From contig DBBU01000052.1 in assembly GCA_002292365.1 (NCBI GenBank), forward strand, positions 26,900 to 90,899: DNA of 64,000 nucleotides, read 5' to 3'. Shown here in pieces: positions 1-9,242 of this stretch (position 1 is its first letter; each line of letters starts with the position of its first letter). Source of the DNA: Flammeovirgaceae bacterium UBA976 (GTDB taxonomy: Bacteria > Bacteroidota > Bacteroidia > Cytophagales > Cyclobacteriaceae). The position numbers were made by a program, and so were the translations under genes. The notes beneath the pieces were generated by a model, which saw only the letters and a program-made list of their open reading frames with translations, ran no database searches and was not told the origin of the DNA.

Positions 1-374
1 ATTAAGAACTTCAATCATGCATCAAGGTTCTGGAGATATGCTCCTTACCGATACACCCAAAGATAACTAAGGTCAAGGTGAATCTTTTTTACCAACCGAT
101 CTGGTGGCAGCAGCTTTAGGTAGTTGCATAGCAACCATAATGGGTATAGAAATTGATAAAATGAATGTTAACCTTAATGGCCTGACTATGGAGACCACCA
201 AAGATATGCAAACCCATCCAAGAACCATTGGAAAGATTAAGGTCCATTTTAGTTGGGAGAACTTCGGAATTTCTTTTAAACAACGTATTATGTTAAAAAA
301 ACAAAGGCCTGGCCTGCCCCGTCATGATGACGCTCTCACCCATCATCACACAAGAAATTACCTTCGACTTTTAA
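1..374 (+). pseudogene. OsmC/Ohr-family peroxiredoxin-like gene, broken (3' part)
   Basis: OsmC-family proteins are thiol peroxidases that reduce organic hydroperoxides with two cysteines. The gene enters from the left edge. Reading from base 2, the protein resembles the family (GSGDMLLTD, then PTDLVAAALGSCIATIMGI with the first cysteine). Two lesions break it. A TAA at 68-70 sits where relatives have Gln or His after TPKDN. A run of seven A at 295-301 appears to carry one extra base: shifting frame there restores the family C-terminus ACPVMMTLSP, with the second cysteine, to a stop at 372-374. The 3' end overlaps the opposing ytxJ-like gene by 4 bases. Two independent lesions favour a true pseudogene over a single sequencing error, but base errors cannot be excluded. 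Confidence 0.8.
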
Positions 375-715
375 TCCTTTTGAATATAAGCCAGTAACAT
401 TTGGTAATCTATACCGAAATGCGAATCATGATACGTAACCGATCCCCCTTCAACAACTAATAACTGGGGTGATTCATGGCGTACGTCAAAATCAATGGAA
501 ATTTGATCAGAGATACGGCGGTACCTGAGCAAATCTAAAAAATAGATGGATAAGTCCCTTATCTCATCCCCACACCATTTTCGTTCGAGACGATCAAGTA
601 CCATGGCACTGATTGAACAGCTGGTGCTGTGCTTGAATATCATTACAGGCTGCTCTTGAGACACTTGTTTGATTTCTAGTAATTGATCTTCATTTATGAG
701 AGGTATCCAGTTCAT
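371..715 (-). CDS. ytxJ: Bacillithiol-linked thioredoxin-like protein (YtxJ/BrxC family)
   Basis: This 114-residue protein has the size and layout of the YtxJ/BrxC family of monothiol bacilliredoxins, cytoplasmic proteins that remove bacillithiol from S-bacillithiolated proteins. The active-site segment HSTSCSIS (about residues 29-36) matches the family pattern around its cysteine (TCPIS in Bacillus). A later RHESPQ stretch matches the conserved cis-Pro-type loop. The start ATG overlaps the stop of the upstream gene by one base, so it is probably translated from the same message as the secreted protein and the E1 enzyme before it. The bacillithiol genes bshC and ypdA lie about 11 kb away, which supports the role. 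The function is inferred from family membership. Confidence 0.85.
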   Translation of the reverse strand: MNWIPLINEDQLLEIKQVSQEQPVMIFKHSTSCSISAMVLDRLERKWCGDEIRDLSIYFLDLLRYRRISDQISIDFDVRHESPQLLVVEGGSVTYHDSHFGIDYQMLLAYIQKD

Positions 716-1377
716 TAATTATTCCAAATTTTTCGTTCTTTTTTATCAAATTTTGCGGGGCTTACATTTTCCTTGATCCCTTCAGGAGTACGGGTACTTG
801 GTCCCAATTTCACCCACAATAAATTCCAATCTCTATTTTTAGAACTTAAATATCCTCCTTGGTCTGATTTTTTAATACTTACATCCGTAATAGTTGGGCC
901 CCGAAAGGAAGTCCAGGGCTTCCTTTTTATAAATAAATCAAACGTAGACCAGCTCAATACACTTACATTAAAATAATTTTTTTGTCCCGATACACTTCTA
1001 ATTCTACTTTTTTCAAAATCGTTTTTTTCAAACTCCACATATTTTAGACTCTTACGTAAAGCATGAGCAACCCGCCTAAAATCACTTACATTAAAGTGAT
1101 TTTCATGCCCCATTACACTTCTAATTTTGTACTTTTCAAACTCATGACTCGTAAACTTCCCATGCTTCAACCGTTTACCCAAAACATAAGCACCATCACC
1201 TTCAAGAGACCTCTTTTGATTTTTATTCCAATTAAGAATCCTACGACCCTTTTTCTTGACCTTTATCGTTCTCAGTTTAACATCGCTATCAGGTATTATT
1301 TGAGCCTGTCCTTTAAAAGAAATACAGAACAAAAATAATATCAATAATAAGAATAATATGTAAGGTGACCCCTTCAA
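715..1377 (-). CDS. Secreted basic protein with internal repeats, unknown function
   Basis: I do not recognise this 220-residue protein. Residues 1-25 form a strongly hydrophobic signal peptide ending in GQAQ, so it should be exported. The mature part is very basic (many Lys and Arg). It contains at least two copies of one unit, FEKxxIRSVxGxxNxFNVS, about 39 residues apart, each followed by a different segment. The repeat is also visible in the DNA near 975-1020 and 1090-1140. The gene lies 24 bases after the E1 fusion gene and overlaps ytxJ by one base, so it is probably cotranscribed with both. The neighbours do not suggest a shared pathway. It may be lineage-specific. Confidence 0.7.
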   Translation of the reverse strand: MKGSPYILFLLLILFLFCISFKGQAQIIPDSDVKLRTIKVKKKGRRILNWNKNQKRSLEGDGAYVLGKRLKHGKFTSHEFEKYKIRSVMGHENHFNVSDFRRVAHALRKSLKYVEFEKNDFEKSRIRSVSGQKNYFNVSVLSWSTFDLFIKRKPWTSFRGPTITDVSIKKSDQGGYLSSKNRDWNLLWVKLGPSTRTPEGIKENVSPAKFDKKERKIWNN

Positions 1378-1400
1378 AACTTTAATATAAATTAATCAAA

Positions 1401-3368
1401 TTAATATTTTAGTAAATAATTTAACTGTTCAAGTAACCGCTGCTGGGGTAAAAAATTTTGTTCTAAGGTATTAGAAAATGGAACAGGCGTGTCCAAGCTT
1501 CCTACTCTCAAAACAGGCGCATCTAGATCTTCAAAGCAATGAGTGCCTATCCAAGCGGCAATTTCTGCACCAATACCACCTGTTATGCAATCTTCGTGAA
1601 GAACCAAACTCTTATTGGTTTTCTTTACTGATCTACTTACCGTTTCTTTATCCCAAGGCATTAAAGTACATAAATCAATTATTTCAAGTCCATCTATCGT
1701 TTTGGATGCTTCTAATGCCCAATGTACACCCATTCCATAAGTAATAATGGTTAATCTATTTCCTTTCAACGCTACTTGTGCCTTTCCTATTTCCATTGTA
1801 TGATAGCCCTCGGCTACCGGCCCCGTCAAAGATCGATACAAATATTTATGCTCAAAAAAGAGGTAAGGATTGGGGTCCTCAATCGCCGCACACAATAAGC
1901 CCTTGGCTGCTGCAGGTGTGGATGGATATACAATTTTCAAGCCAGGCGTATGAAAAAACCAAGCTTCATTTGATTGTGAATGAAAAGGACCTGCATTTAC
2001 ACCCGCACCTGTTGGCATTCTTATCACAACATCTGCATTTTGTGCCCATCTATAATAAGATTTAGCCAAATTATTGACAATTTGGTTAAACCCACAGGTA
2101 ACAAAATCTGCAAATTGCATTTCCATTACCGACTTCATGCCTGCAATACTTAGCCCCAAGGTAATCCCCACAATGGCTGATTCACATAAAGGTGTATTTC
2201 GAATCCTTAGAGGTCCAAATTGTTCTAAAAATCCTTCCGAAATTTTAAAAACTCCTCCATAATCTGCAATATCCTGCCCTAAAAATACAAGCTCCTTGTG
2301 ACGCTCCAAACTTTTCCGAAGACCTTCTGAAATGGCATCAACATATCTAATCTTTCTAGTTGTTGGCTCTAAATCTTTATTTTTTTGAGTAAATGGTGCA
2401 TAAACATCAGTGAGTTCCTGTTCAGGATTCACCGTTAATGGCACTTCGCTGAAGGCCTGTTTAACCGCCATATTAATCTCTTTTTTAATATCCTCTTTAA
2501 GAGTTTCTAAAACCTCCGAGTCAATTCCTGACTCAATTAAAAAAGATTCATAATTGGCAATAGGATCTTTTTTTGCCCAATAATCCATTAACTCTTTCGG
2601 GACGTATTTAGTCCCCGAAGCCTCCTCATGGCCTCGCATTCTAAACGTTTTTGCCTCAAAAATGACGGGTCGAGGTCGTTCTCTTATGGAATCGCAAACC
2701 TTTTCAAGTTCATTCATGACTTCTAGGATGTTGTTCCCATCTACCGAGATAGCTTCTATTCCGTAAGCCGGACCTTTCACCAAAAATGAATCAAAATTAA
2801 ACTGTTGGTTACTGGGAGTTGAAAGGCCATAGCCATTATTTTCGATCACAAAAATTACAGGTAAATTCCAAACCGAAGCGACATTAACAGCTTCATGGAA
2901 ATCTCCTTGACTCGTACCCCCATCACCTGTAAAAACAAGGGTCACCTTTTTCTTTTTTTGTATCAAGTCAGCCAATGCAATCCCATCCGCAACCCCAAGT
3001 TGTGCCCCCAAATGAGAGATCATCCCAACCAAGTGATGTTCTTGGGTCCCAAAATGAAAGGAACGATCCCGACCTTTGGTAAATCCATTGGCTTTCCCCT
3101 GAAATTGGCTAAATAGCTTTTCCAATGGGATTTTTCTTGTGGTAAATATCCCTAAATTTCGGTGCATAGGTAAAAGGTATTCCGAATCCTTCAAGCACAA
3201 AGCAGCGCCAACACTGATGGCTTCTTGACCAATTCCTGAAAACCATTTGGTTATTTTACCTTGCCTTAGCAGGATTAACATCTTTTCTTCTATCAGACGG
3301 GGTGTAACCAGTTCTTGGTAAATTTCGATTAACCTACTTTCTGATCTTTTATTAGGTTCAAATTTCAT
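1401..3368 (-). CDS. 2-oxoacid dehydrogenase E1, fused alpha and beta subunits (branched-chain type)
   Basis: This 655-residue enzyme is the thiamine-diphosphate E1 component of a 2-oxoacid dehydrogenase, probably the branched-chain type that decarboxylates keto acids from Leu, Ile and Val. The first half (about 1-320) is E1 alpha with the ThDP motif from GDGGTSQGDFHEAVN (148-162) to ENNGYG (176-181). The second half (from about 335) is E1 beta, with RNTPLCESAIVG and a C-terminal transketolase domain. The fused order is common in Bacteroidota. A separate E1 alpha lies at 18600, so the cell has at least two such complexes. No E2 or E3 gene is nearby. Substrate preference is inferred. Confidence 0.85.
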   Translation of the reverse strand: MKFEPNKRSESRLIEIYQELVTPRLIEEKMLILLRQGKITKWFSGIGQEAISVGAALCLKDSEYLLPMHRNLGIFTTRKIPLEKLFSQFQGKANGFTKGRDRSFHFGTQEHHLVGMISHLGAQLGVADGIALADLIQKKKKVTLVFTGDGGTSQGDFHEAVNVASVWNLPVIFVIENNGYGLSTPSNQQFNFDSFLVKGPAYGIEAISVDGNNILEVMNELEKVCDSIRERPRPVIFEAKTFRMRGHEEASGTKYVPKELMDYWAKKDPIANYESFLIESGIDSEVLETLKEDIKKEINMAVKQAFSEVPLTVNPEQELTDVYAPFTQKNKDLEPTTRKIRYVDAISEGLRKSLERHKELVFLGQDIADYGGVFKISEGFLEQFGPLRIRNTPLCESAIVGITLGLSIAGMKSVMEMQFADFVTCGFNQIVNNLAKSYYRWAQNADVVIRMPTGAGVNAGPFHSQSNEAWFFHTPGLKIVYPSTPAAAKGLLCAAIEDPNPYLFFEHKYLYRSLTGPVAEGYHTMEIGKAQVALKGNRLTIITYGMGVHWALEASKTIDGLEIIDLCTLMPWDKETVSRSVKKTNKSLVLHEDCITGGIGAEIAAWIGTHCFEDLDAPVLRVGSLDTPVPFSNTLEQNFLPQQRLLEQLNYLLKY

Positions 3369-3429
3369 GATTCAAAAATTTTGAAAAAGACTTTGTAAAG
3401 ATGGTACACTCTCATGAATTTTTAGATGT

Positions 3430-3437
3430 TATTTTTG
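3430..3437 (+). promoter_or_regulatory. Candidate -7 box (TATTTTTG) for the M16 peptidase gene
   Basis: The octamer fits the Bacteroidota -7 consensus TAnnTTTG and ends 16 bases before the ATG at 3454, in the divergent gap from the E1 gene. I see no clear TTG-type -33 element at the usual distance, so this is only a candidate. Confidence 0.4.
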
Positions 3438-3453
3438 TATTTCACAATAGCTT

Positions 3454-4683
3454 ATGATTGAATTCGAAAAATTTAAATTAACCAATGGTCTTGAGGTAGT
3501 TCTTCATCAGGACAAAACCTCTTCGTTGGTCTGCTTGAACACCCTATACAAAGTGGGCTCTAAAAATGAAGATCCTAATAAAACTGGCTTTGCCCATCTT
3601 TTTGAACACTTGATGTTTGGGGGATCCAAGCATATCCCTAATTTTGATAGCCCCTTGCAAGCTGTAGGAGGTGATAACAATGCCTTCACAAGCAGTGACA
3701 TTACCAATTATTATACCACTGTTCCTGCAAACAATGTAGAAACTGGTTTCTGGCTTGAATCAGATCGGATGTTGGCATTGTCATTTGAAGAGCAAGTACT
3801 TGAAAGAGAAAAAAATGTGGTTATTGAAGAATTTAAACAACGCTACCTAAATCAACCCTATGGAGATGTTTGGTTAAAATTGAGCCCTGCAGCCTACCAA
3901 TTACACCCATATCGTTGGCCAACTATCGGAAAAGAAATTCCCCATATTGAAAAAATAAATATGGAAGAAGTAAAGGCGTTTTTTGATACTTACTATGCCC
4001 CATCCAACGCGATATTGGTCATTGCAGGTAATATTAACCTCTTAGAGGCGCAGCGACTTTGTGCCAAATGGTTTGCGCCTATTAAGGATCGAAGTGTGAA
4101 CAAGCGCATCATCCCCTTGGAGCCAAAGCAGATTCAGCATCGGCACATCGATTTAACAGCCCAAGTTCCCCAAAATGCTATTTATAAAGCCTACCACATG
4201 CCCGGCAGGGCCAGCAAACAATATAAAGCAAATGATTTGCTCTCAGATATTTTAGGTAGAGGCAAGTCTTCTATTTTACACCAGCAAGGTGTTAAAAAAT
4301 CACATATTTTTTCTTCCTTATCTTCTTACGTAACAGGAAGTATAGACCCAGGGCTTATGATTATTAGTGGTCGGCTCAGTGAAAATATTACTTTTGAGAC
4401 CGCTGAAAAAACACTTGATGATGCTTTGCAAGAACTAACAACTCAACCTGCTAAATCACTACAAAAAGTTAAAAATATGTCCATCTCATCCATCACTTTT
4501 GGAGAGATCGATTTATTAAATAGGGCCATGAGTTTAGCTTACAACACCCATTTGGGAAATACCGATTTAGTCAATAAAGAGATTGACATTGTTGAAGCGG
4601 TAACTGAAAAAGAAATAAATGCTGCCATCCATACTACCTTACTTGAATCAAATTGTACCACATTGTATTATCATAAAAATTAA
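3454..4683 (+). CDS. M16-family zinc peptidase (pitrilysin/insulinase type)
   Basis: This 409-residue protein belongs to the M16 metallopeptidases, which cut peptides in a closed two-domain chamber. The inverted zinc motif HxxEH is present as H48-L-F-E51-H52 within GFAHLFEHLMFGG, and the downstream stretch EKNVVIEEF supplies the usual third ligand. The length fits one M16 half (active N-terminal and C-terminal lobes). In Bacteroidota a second, inactive partner often follows, but here the next gene is ispF, overlapping only a few bases. No signal peptide is visible, so it is probably cytoplasmic, though relatives can be periplasmic. The start ATG follows a good -7 box. Confidence 0.88.
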   Translation: MIEFEKFKLTNGLEVVLHQDKTSSLVCLNTLYKVGSKNEDPNKTGFAHLFEHLMFGGSKHIPNFDSPLQAVGGDNNAFTSSDITNYYTTVPANNVETGFWLESDRMLALSFEEQVLEREKNVVIEEFKQRYLNQPYGDVWLKLSPAAYQLHPYRWPTIGKEIPHIEKINMEEVKAFFDTYYAPSNAILVIAGNINLLEAQRLCAKWFAPIKDRSVNKRIIPLEPKQIQHRHIDLTAQVPQNAIYKAYHMPGRASKQYKANDLLSDILGRGKSSILHQQGVKKSHIFSSLSSYVTGSIDPGLMIISGRLSENITFETAEKTLDDALQELTTQPAKSLQKVKNMSISSITFGEIDLLNRAMSLAYNTHLGNTDLVNKEIDIVEAVTEKEINAAIHTTLLESNCTTLYYHKN

Positions 4684-4687
4684 GTCT

Positions 4688-5173
4688 ATGAAACCTGCTA
4701 TTAAAATTGGCTATGGCTATGACGTTCATCAGCTTGCCCCTCAAGTGGACTTCTGGCTGGGGGGTATCAAAATTCCCCATACCCACGGAGCAATCGGTCA
4801 TTCTGATGCAGACGTATTGATTCATGCCATTTGCGATGCCCTCCTTGGGGCTGCAAATTTACGTGACATCGGCTTTCACTTTTCTGATAAAGATTCGAAA
4901 TATAAAGGCATTGATAGTAAAATATTATTGAAAGAAGTCATGAATCTCATTGATGAAAAAGGTTTTAAAATTGGAAATATTGACACCACAATATGTCTGC
5001 AAGAACCTAAGATCGGACCTTATATTGAGGATATAAAAACCTGTCTGTCTGAGGTAATGGATCTAGATAAAGCAGATATCTCAATCAAAGCTACCACGAC
5101 CGAAACCCTTGGATTTGTAGGTAAAAAAGAGGGCGTTGCCGCACACGCCGTAGTCCTTATCTATAAGGATTAA
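4688..5173 (+). CDS. ispF: 2-C-methyl-D-erythritol 2,4-cyclodiphosphate synthase
   Basis: IspF cyclises CDP-methylerythritol 2-phosphate in the MEP route to isoprenoids, as a cytoplasmic trimer. The 161-residue protein has the metal ligands D12 and H14 (GYDVH), the H38-S-D-A-D segment and H46, and the C-terminal family motif TTTETLGFVG. I chose the ATG at 4688, four bases after the M16 stop. A longer reading frame from 4619 would run inside the M16 gene and add 23 residues that the family lacks. It is probably cotranscribed with the M16 peptidase before it and mnmD after it (7-base gap). Confidence 0.95.
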   Translation: MKPAIKIGYGYDVHQLAPQVDFWLGGIKIPHTHGAIGHSDADVLIHAICDALLGAANLRDIGFHFSDKDSKYKGIDSKILLKEVMNLIDEKGFKIGNIDTTICLQEPKIGPYIEDIKTCLSEVMDLDKADISIKATTTETLGFVGKKEGVAAHAVVLIYKD

Positions 5174-5180
5174 AAGCAGC

Positions 5181-5897
5181 ATGATTCCTTCAAACACTGA
5201 AAATGATAATAAAAAAGCATCTCTAAAATCTCCCAACTTAGAACTGATTACTACTGGAGATGGTTCTTCATCATTATTGAATACGGAATTAAATGATTTT
5301 TATCATTCAACTAAAGGAGCCATTAGAGAATCTCTGTATGTTTACATTGAGCAAGGCCTTGACTATTTTAAAAAAATAGATACTTCCTGCAAGCACATTA
5401 AGATTCTCGAAATCGGATTTGGAACAGGGTTGAACGCCCTACTCGCCATCAATTGGGCAAAAAACAATTCATGTCTAGTTGATTATGAAAGCTTAGAGAC
5501 CCATCCCTTACCTGCAGCCATTTATACACAGTTGCAATTCAAAAATTGGTCTAAAAATGTGGCCAAGATTCATCAATGTGAATGGGGGGTTACTCATAGC
5601 ATCAATAAGGTCTTTAAGCTGACCAAGCATAGCGCGTCACTTGAAAATTTCAAACAGATGGCCTCCTATTACGATATAATTTTTTTTGATGCTTTTAGCC
5701 CATCGAAACAGCCCAGTATTTGGTACCAATCGAATTTAAAAAAATGCTTTAACTATCTCAAAAAAAATGGAGTTTTGGTTACCTACTGTGCAAAAGGGCA
5801 ATTCAAAAGAGATTTAATAGCGATAGGATTTGAGATCGAAACGTTACCTGGTGCCATGGGGAAATGGGAAATGGTTCGCGCCCAAAAAGTTAATTAA
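5181..5897 (+). CDS. mnmD: MnmD-type tRNA methyltransferase (5-aminomethyl-2-thiouridine)
   Basis: This 238-residue protein matches the stand-alone methyltransferase half of MnmC (MnmD), which uses S-adenosylmethionine to finish the mnm5 group on wobble uridine 34 of certain tRNAs. It shows LEIGFGTGLNAL (76-87), the SAM-binding motif I, and the family signature FFDAFSPSKQPSIW (about 168-181). A GAMGKWEM stretch near the C-terminus is also typical. There is no FAD oxidase domain. The gene is third in the M16-ispF-mnmD run and ends 6 bases from the convergent DUF4249 gene. Confidence 0.9.
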   Translation: MIPSNTENDNKKASLKSPNLELITTGDGSSSLLNTELNDFYHSTKGAIRESLYVYIEQGLDYFKKIDTSCKHIKILEIGFGTGLNALLAINWAKNNSCLVDYESLETHPLPAAIYTQLQFKNWSKNVAKIHQCEWGVTHSINKVFKLTKHSASLENFKQMASYYDIIFFDAFSPSKQPSIWYQSNLKKCFNYLKKNGVLVTYCAKGQFKRDLIAIGFEIETLPGAMGKWEMVRAQKVN

Positions 5898-5903
5898 GCT
5901 ACT

Positions 5904-6851
5904 CTAATTTTTATTTTCAGCTTCTTCTTGGGCCTTTTGGGCAATCTCAGAAGTCAATACTTGCTCTAAAGATGATATAGCAGATACGTTAAAGAAGCCA
6001 ACGGGATGAATAGCTGAGTTCACATCCTCATTAATCAAATTAGTTGACACATTTGAAAATGGTTGCGCAAACAAAGCCCCAAATCCACCCGAACGAACCG
6101 TTTGAATCTTTACTTCATTAAGAAAATAAAAAGCCGACTCACTGATAGAATGAATTTCGACATAGATCGTATCTCCAATCGAATAAGGTGGCTCAATCAA
6201 TGCCTCACCTGCCTCGTCTGTGTCAAAAGGATTGATCAATTCTTGTATTGGTTGAATAAATACCTGACCATCTATGTTCCCCCCTGCACTGAAACCCGCA
6301 TCATAGGCGATGTTTATTTCACTTGCCTTATTGAGATATACTTCATTTTTCCAAGCTTTTATCCAATAGGTATTCCCCACTCCCGCTAAATCCGTAGCTA
6401 CTACCTCAGCCAAATAATAATCCTCTGCTGTAGAAAAGTCTTTCTCTTGATACTTAAAGGTAATTGAATCTACAGGGGGCACTGGGTTCATTTCTGAAGT
6501 TCCACTAAACCGTATTCCATCAATGGATACATTCAGCTGATAAGAAGTCCCCACTTGCAGAAATGAGGTACTTGAAGAATCCCCCCAGACATATCCTCCC
6601 TCTGTTTCTTCAAAATCATATCTATTTCCATCTTCATCGGTCAGATAAACTTCGGCTCCAGAAAGAAGTTTCGGAAGCTCGGACATGAAATAATTATTGG
6701 ATTTAGATAAAAATATCTTTTGGCTTCCGGGCAAATCATTAAGCCATGCATCTACCACATATTGTTCTAGACTAGGTTCAAGTTCAGGATAGATGATATT
6801 CTCACAAGAAAAAAAAGCAAAAGCAATGAGCGAAATAAATATTTTTTTCAT
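5904..6851 (-). CDS. DUF4249-family outer membrane lipoprotein
   Basis: This 315-residue protein starts with a lipoprotein signal peptide (lipobox AFFSC, lipidated Cys16). The mature sequence resembles DUF4249, lipoproteins regularly encoded just after a TonB-dependent receptor in Bacteroidota. Here it follows the receptor gene by 3 bases, the expected pairing, so the two probably form a receptor-lipoprotein uptake unit at the outer membrane. It is mostly beta strand, with an immunoglobulin-like or transthyretin-like opening (SLEQYVVDAWL, then the first strands). The ligand is unknown. Fit to the family is good; the molecular function is inferred from context. Confidence 0.85.
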   Translation of the reverse strand: MKKIFISLIAFAFFSCENIIYPELEPSLEQYVVDAWLNDLPGSQKIFLSKSNNYFMSELPKLLSGAEVYLTDEDGNRYDFEETEGGYVWGDSSSTSFLQVGTSYQLNVSIDGIRFSGTSEMNPVPPVDSITFKYQEKDFSTAEDYYLAEVVATDLAGVGNTYWIKAWKNEVYLNKASEINIAYDAGFSAGGNIDGQVFIQPIQELINPFDTDEAGEALIEPPYSIGDTIYVEIHSISESAFYFLNEVKIQTVRSGGFGALFAQPFSNVSTNLINEDVNSAIHPVGFFNVSAISSLEQVLTSEIAQKAQEEAENKN

Positions 6852-6854
6852 TCC

Positions 6855-9242
6855 CTAAAATTTAAAATTGTAAGAAAAAGCAGGCACAAAAGAACCAATG
6901 ATAGAAATTTGAGAAGCTATGGTCTCTACGGGCTCGTCAATAGGCTGCCTATCTGAACCTTGAGAAAACATGATGGCAAATGGATTTCTTCTGTTGTAAA
7001 CATTATAAACTGAAAACACGAAATAATCAGTATTCTTTCTGCCTTTCTTGCCAAAATATACATTGTCCCAAGTAACCGAAACATCCAATCTATGATAATC
7101 AGGTATTCGAACATTCCCGCGCTCATTTTTTAACAATGGAATGACATAACCTTGTTGTGAAAAGCGATCGTTGGGAAAGGTAGTTGGCGTTCCTGAGAGA
7201 TAGCTAAAGACACCCGAAAGGGTTATTCTGTCATTTATTTGATAATTATTTGTGATTTTTAGATTATGCCTTTGGTCAAATCTATTGGGATACCATTGCC
7301 CTTTTCTTTCAGCCATATCTGTGCCATAATTAACGCCATCGATCTTCAACTCCGATTTTCCTAGTGTATAACTGATCCAACCATTGAAGCGCCCACGTGT
7401 TTTTCTCAAATACAGTTCCAATCCATAAGCCCGACCATCGCCTGAAAGCAGGTCCCCTTCCAAAAACTCATTGATCAAGATATCGGCACCATCAATATAG
7501 TCAACCTGATTTTTATTCCATTTATAATAAACCTCTGCAGAAGTTTCAAACAAGTTCCCCTGCAAATTCTTAAAATATCCCACAGCGATCTGATTTCCCG
7601 TCTGAGGTTTGATGTTATTGGTACTTGGCTGCCAAACGTCAATAGGTGTTGCCGCTACCGTATTGGAAATCAAATGAATGAATTGATTCATTCGGTTGTA
7701 GCTCCCCTTAATTGAACTCCTAGGATTCAAGGTATAACGGAGAGAGGCTCGAGGCTCTAAAACCTCATAATGAGCAATGGTTTCCATATTATCGTGTGAC
7801 TGTGTTCCAATCCATGGTTTTCTTTCTCCGGGAATCGCTGTACCATAAGAATAAGAATTACCTCCACCTAAATAAAGAAAAGAAGATATTCTAAGACCAT
7901 ATTGGGTACTTAAACGGTCATTAATCTTTTGATTATTCCCAAAATAAACCGATGTCTCAAGAGATTTCTTTTTGTCTAAACTGATATCTGAAATAAACCC
8001 ATCGCTAACTCCAATCGCATTGGCCGGCTCAAATTCATAAAACAAAAATTCTGCTCCAAAAACAATCTCATTTTGAGCATTAAGGAAATAATTAAATTCA
8101 GGTTTAAAATCGTAGGTATTAATATTTGATGACCAATCGAATGTATCTGAAGCATCATCACCAAAACTAAATCCGTAATCATAATCAGAAAATACGCCAG
8201 TAAAATTGGAAAATAATTTATCGCTAAAAAGATGATTCCATCTAATTGTCCCTGTTTGATTACCCCAATCAAAGCCTTGTCGTTCATCAAACTTGAATAC
8301 ATCTCGACCAAAATACCCGGATAGATAGACCCTATTTCTGTCATCTATGTCCCAATTTGCCTTTGCAGTTAGGTCATAAAAATACAACGCCGCTCCATTG
8401 TCAAATACGTCTGTAAAGGGTTTTGCTAACACGTCTACGTAAGACCTTCGGCCTGCCAGAATAAAGGATGCTTTTTCCTTTTTAATAGGGCCTTCCACCG
8501 AGAATCTACTAAAAACAGTTCCAACACCTCCATTAAATTGATAATCTTTATTATTCCCCTCCTTCATCCTTATGTCCAGAATCGATGCCAACCTTCCTCC
8601 ATAACGAGGAGGAATACCTCCTTTATATAATTTAACGTCTTTAACTGCATCCGGATTAAACACGGAGAAAAAACCAAATAAATGTGAGGTTTGATATACA
8701 GGGGCTTCATCCAAAAGCACTAAATTCTGGCCGGCACCACCGCCTCGCACATTAAAACCAGAGGCCCCTTCACCTACTGTACTTACCCCAGGTAACAACT
8801 GAATGCTTTTAATGATATCTACTTCTCCAGCAAAAGTGGGTACTTTCAAAATTGATTTGATATCTAGCTTAGCTGTACTCATCTCTACATCTCTGATATT
8901 GGCATCTTCACGATTTGCAGACACCACCACCGAATTCAACTCCTTTTCAATCTCAACAAGTTCAATATCAAGACGCATATTCTCTGTCAGCGTCAAAACC
9001 ATATTCTGCGTATTAAAACCAACATATCTGAATTCAACGTCATAAGTGCCTGGAGTAACACTCAAAGAATAGAAACCATACACATTGGTAACTGCTCCAC
9101 CTTCCACTTGTTTGATGTATACTACTGCCCCAACAAGAGATTCCCCATTGGCTGCATCGCTAATTTCACCACTTAATGTGACCATTTGCTGCGCAGACAA
9201 CCAACTGGCATTGAAGAATATAATTAAAAAAAGTAGCCTCAT
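6855..9242 (-). CDS. TonB-dependent outer membrane receptor with carboxypeptidase-regulatory-like domain
   Basis: This 795-residue outer membrane protein has a signal peptide (1-17, ending in LSAQ), then a CarboxypepD_reg-like domain (about 20-105; VTLSGEISDAANGESLVGA, GFYSLSVTPG), a TonB plug (about 115-230; SIQLLPGVSTVGEGASGFNVRGG) and a 22-strand-type beta barrel to the C-terminal aromatic FKF. Such receptors import bulky nutrients or siderophores with energy from TonB/ExbBD. Its partner is the DUF4249 lipoprotein directly downstream. The pair is not next to SusD or polysaccharide enzymes, so a carbohydrate role is not indicated. No riboswitch or sigma/anti-sigma pair is nearby. The substrate is unknown. 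Confidence 0.92.
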   Translation of the reverse strand: MRLLFLIIFFNASWLSAQQMVTLSGEISDAANGESLVGAVVYIKQVEGGAVTNVYGFYSLSVTPGTYDVEFRYVGFNTQNMVLTLTENMRLDIELVEIEKELNSVVVSANREDANIRDVEMSTAKLDIKSILKVPTFAGEVDIIKSIQLLPGVSTVGEGASGFNVRGGGAGQNLVLLDEAPVYQTSHLFGFFSVFNPDAVKDVKLYKGGIPPRYGGRLASILDIRMKEGNNKDYQFNGGVGTVFSRFSVEGPIKKEKASFILAGRRSYVDVLAKPFTDVFDNGAALYFYDLTAKANWDIDDRNRVYLSGYFGRDVFKFDERQGFDWGNQTGTIRWNHLFSDKLFSNFTGVFSDYDYGFSFGDDASDTFDWSSNINTYDFKPEFNYFLNAQNEIVFGAEFLFYEFEPANAIGVSDGFISDISLDKKKSLETSVYFGNNQKINDRLSTQYGLRISSFLYLGGGNSYSYGTAIPGERKPWIGTQSHDNMETIAHYEVLEPRASLRYTLNPRSSIKGSYNRMNQFIHLISNTVAATPIDVWQPSTNNIKPQTGNQIAVGYFKNLQGNLFETSAEVYYKWNKNQVDYIDGADILINEFLEGDLLSGDGRAYGLELYLRKTRGRFNGWISYTLGKSELKIDGVNYGTDMAERKGQWYPNRFDQRHNLKITNNYQINDRITLSGVFSYLSGTPTTFPNDRFSQQGYVIPLLKNERGNVRIPDYHRLDVSVTWDNVYFGKKGRKNTDYFVFSVYNVYNRRNPFAIMFSQGSDRQPIDEPVETIASQISIIGSFVPAFSYNFKF

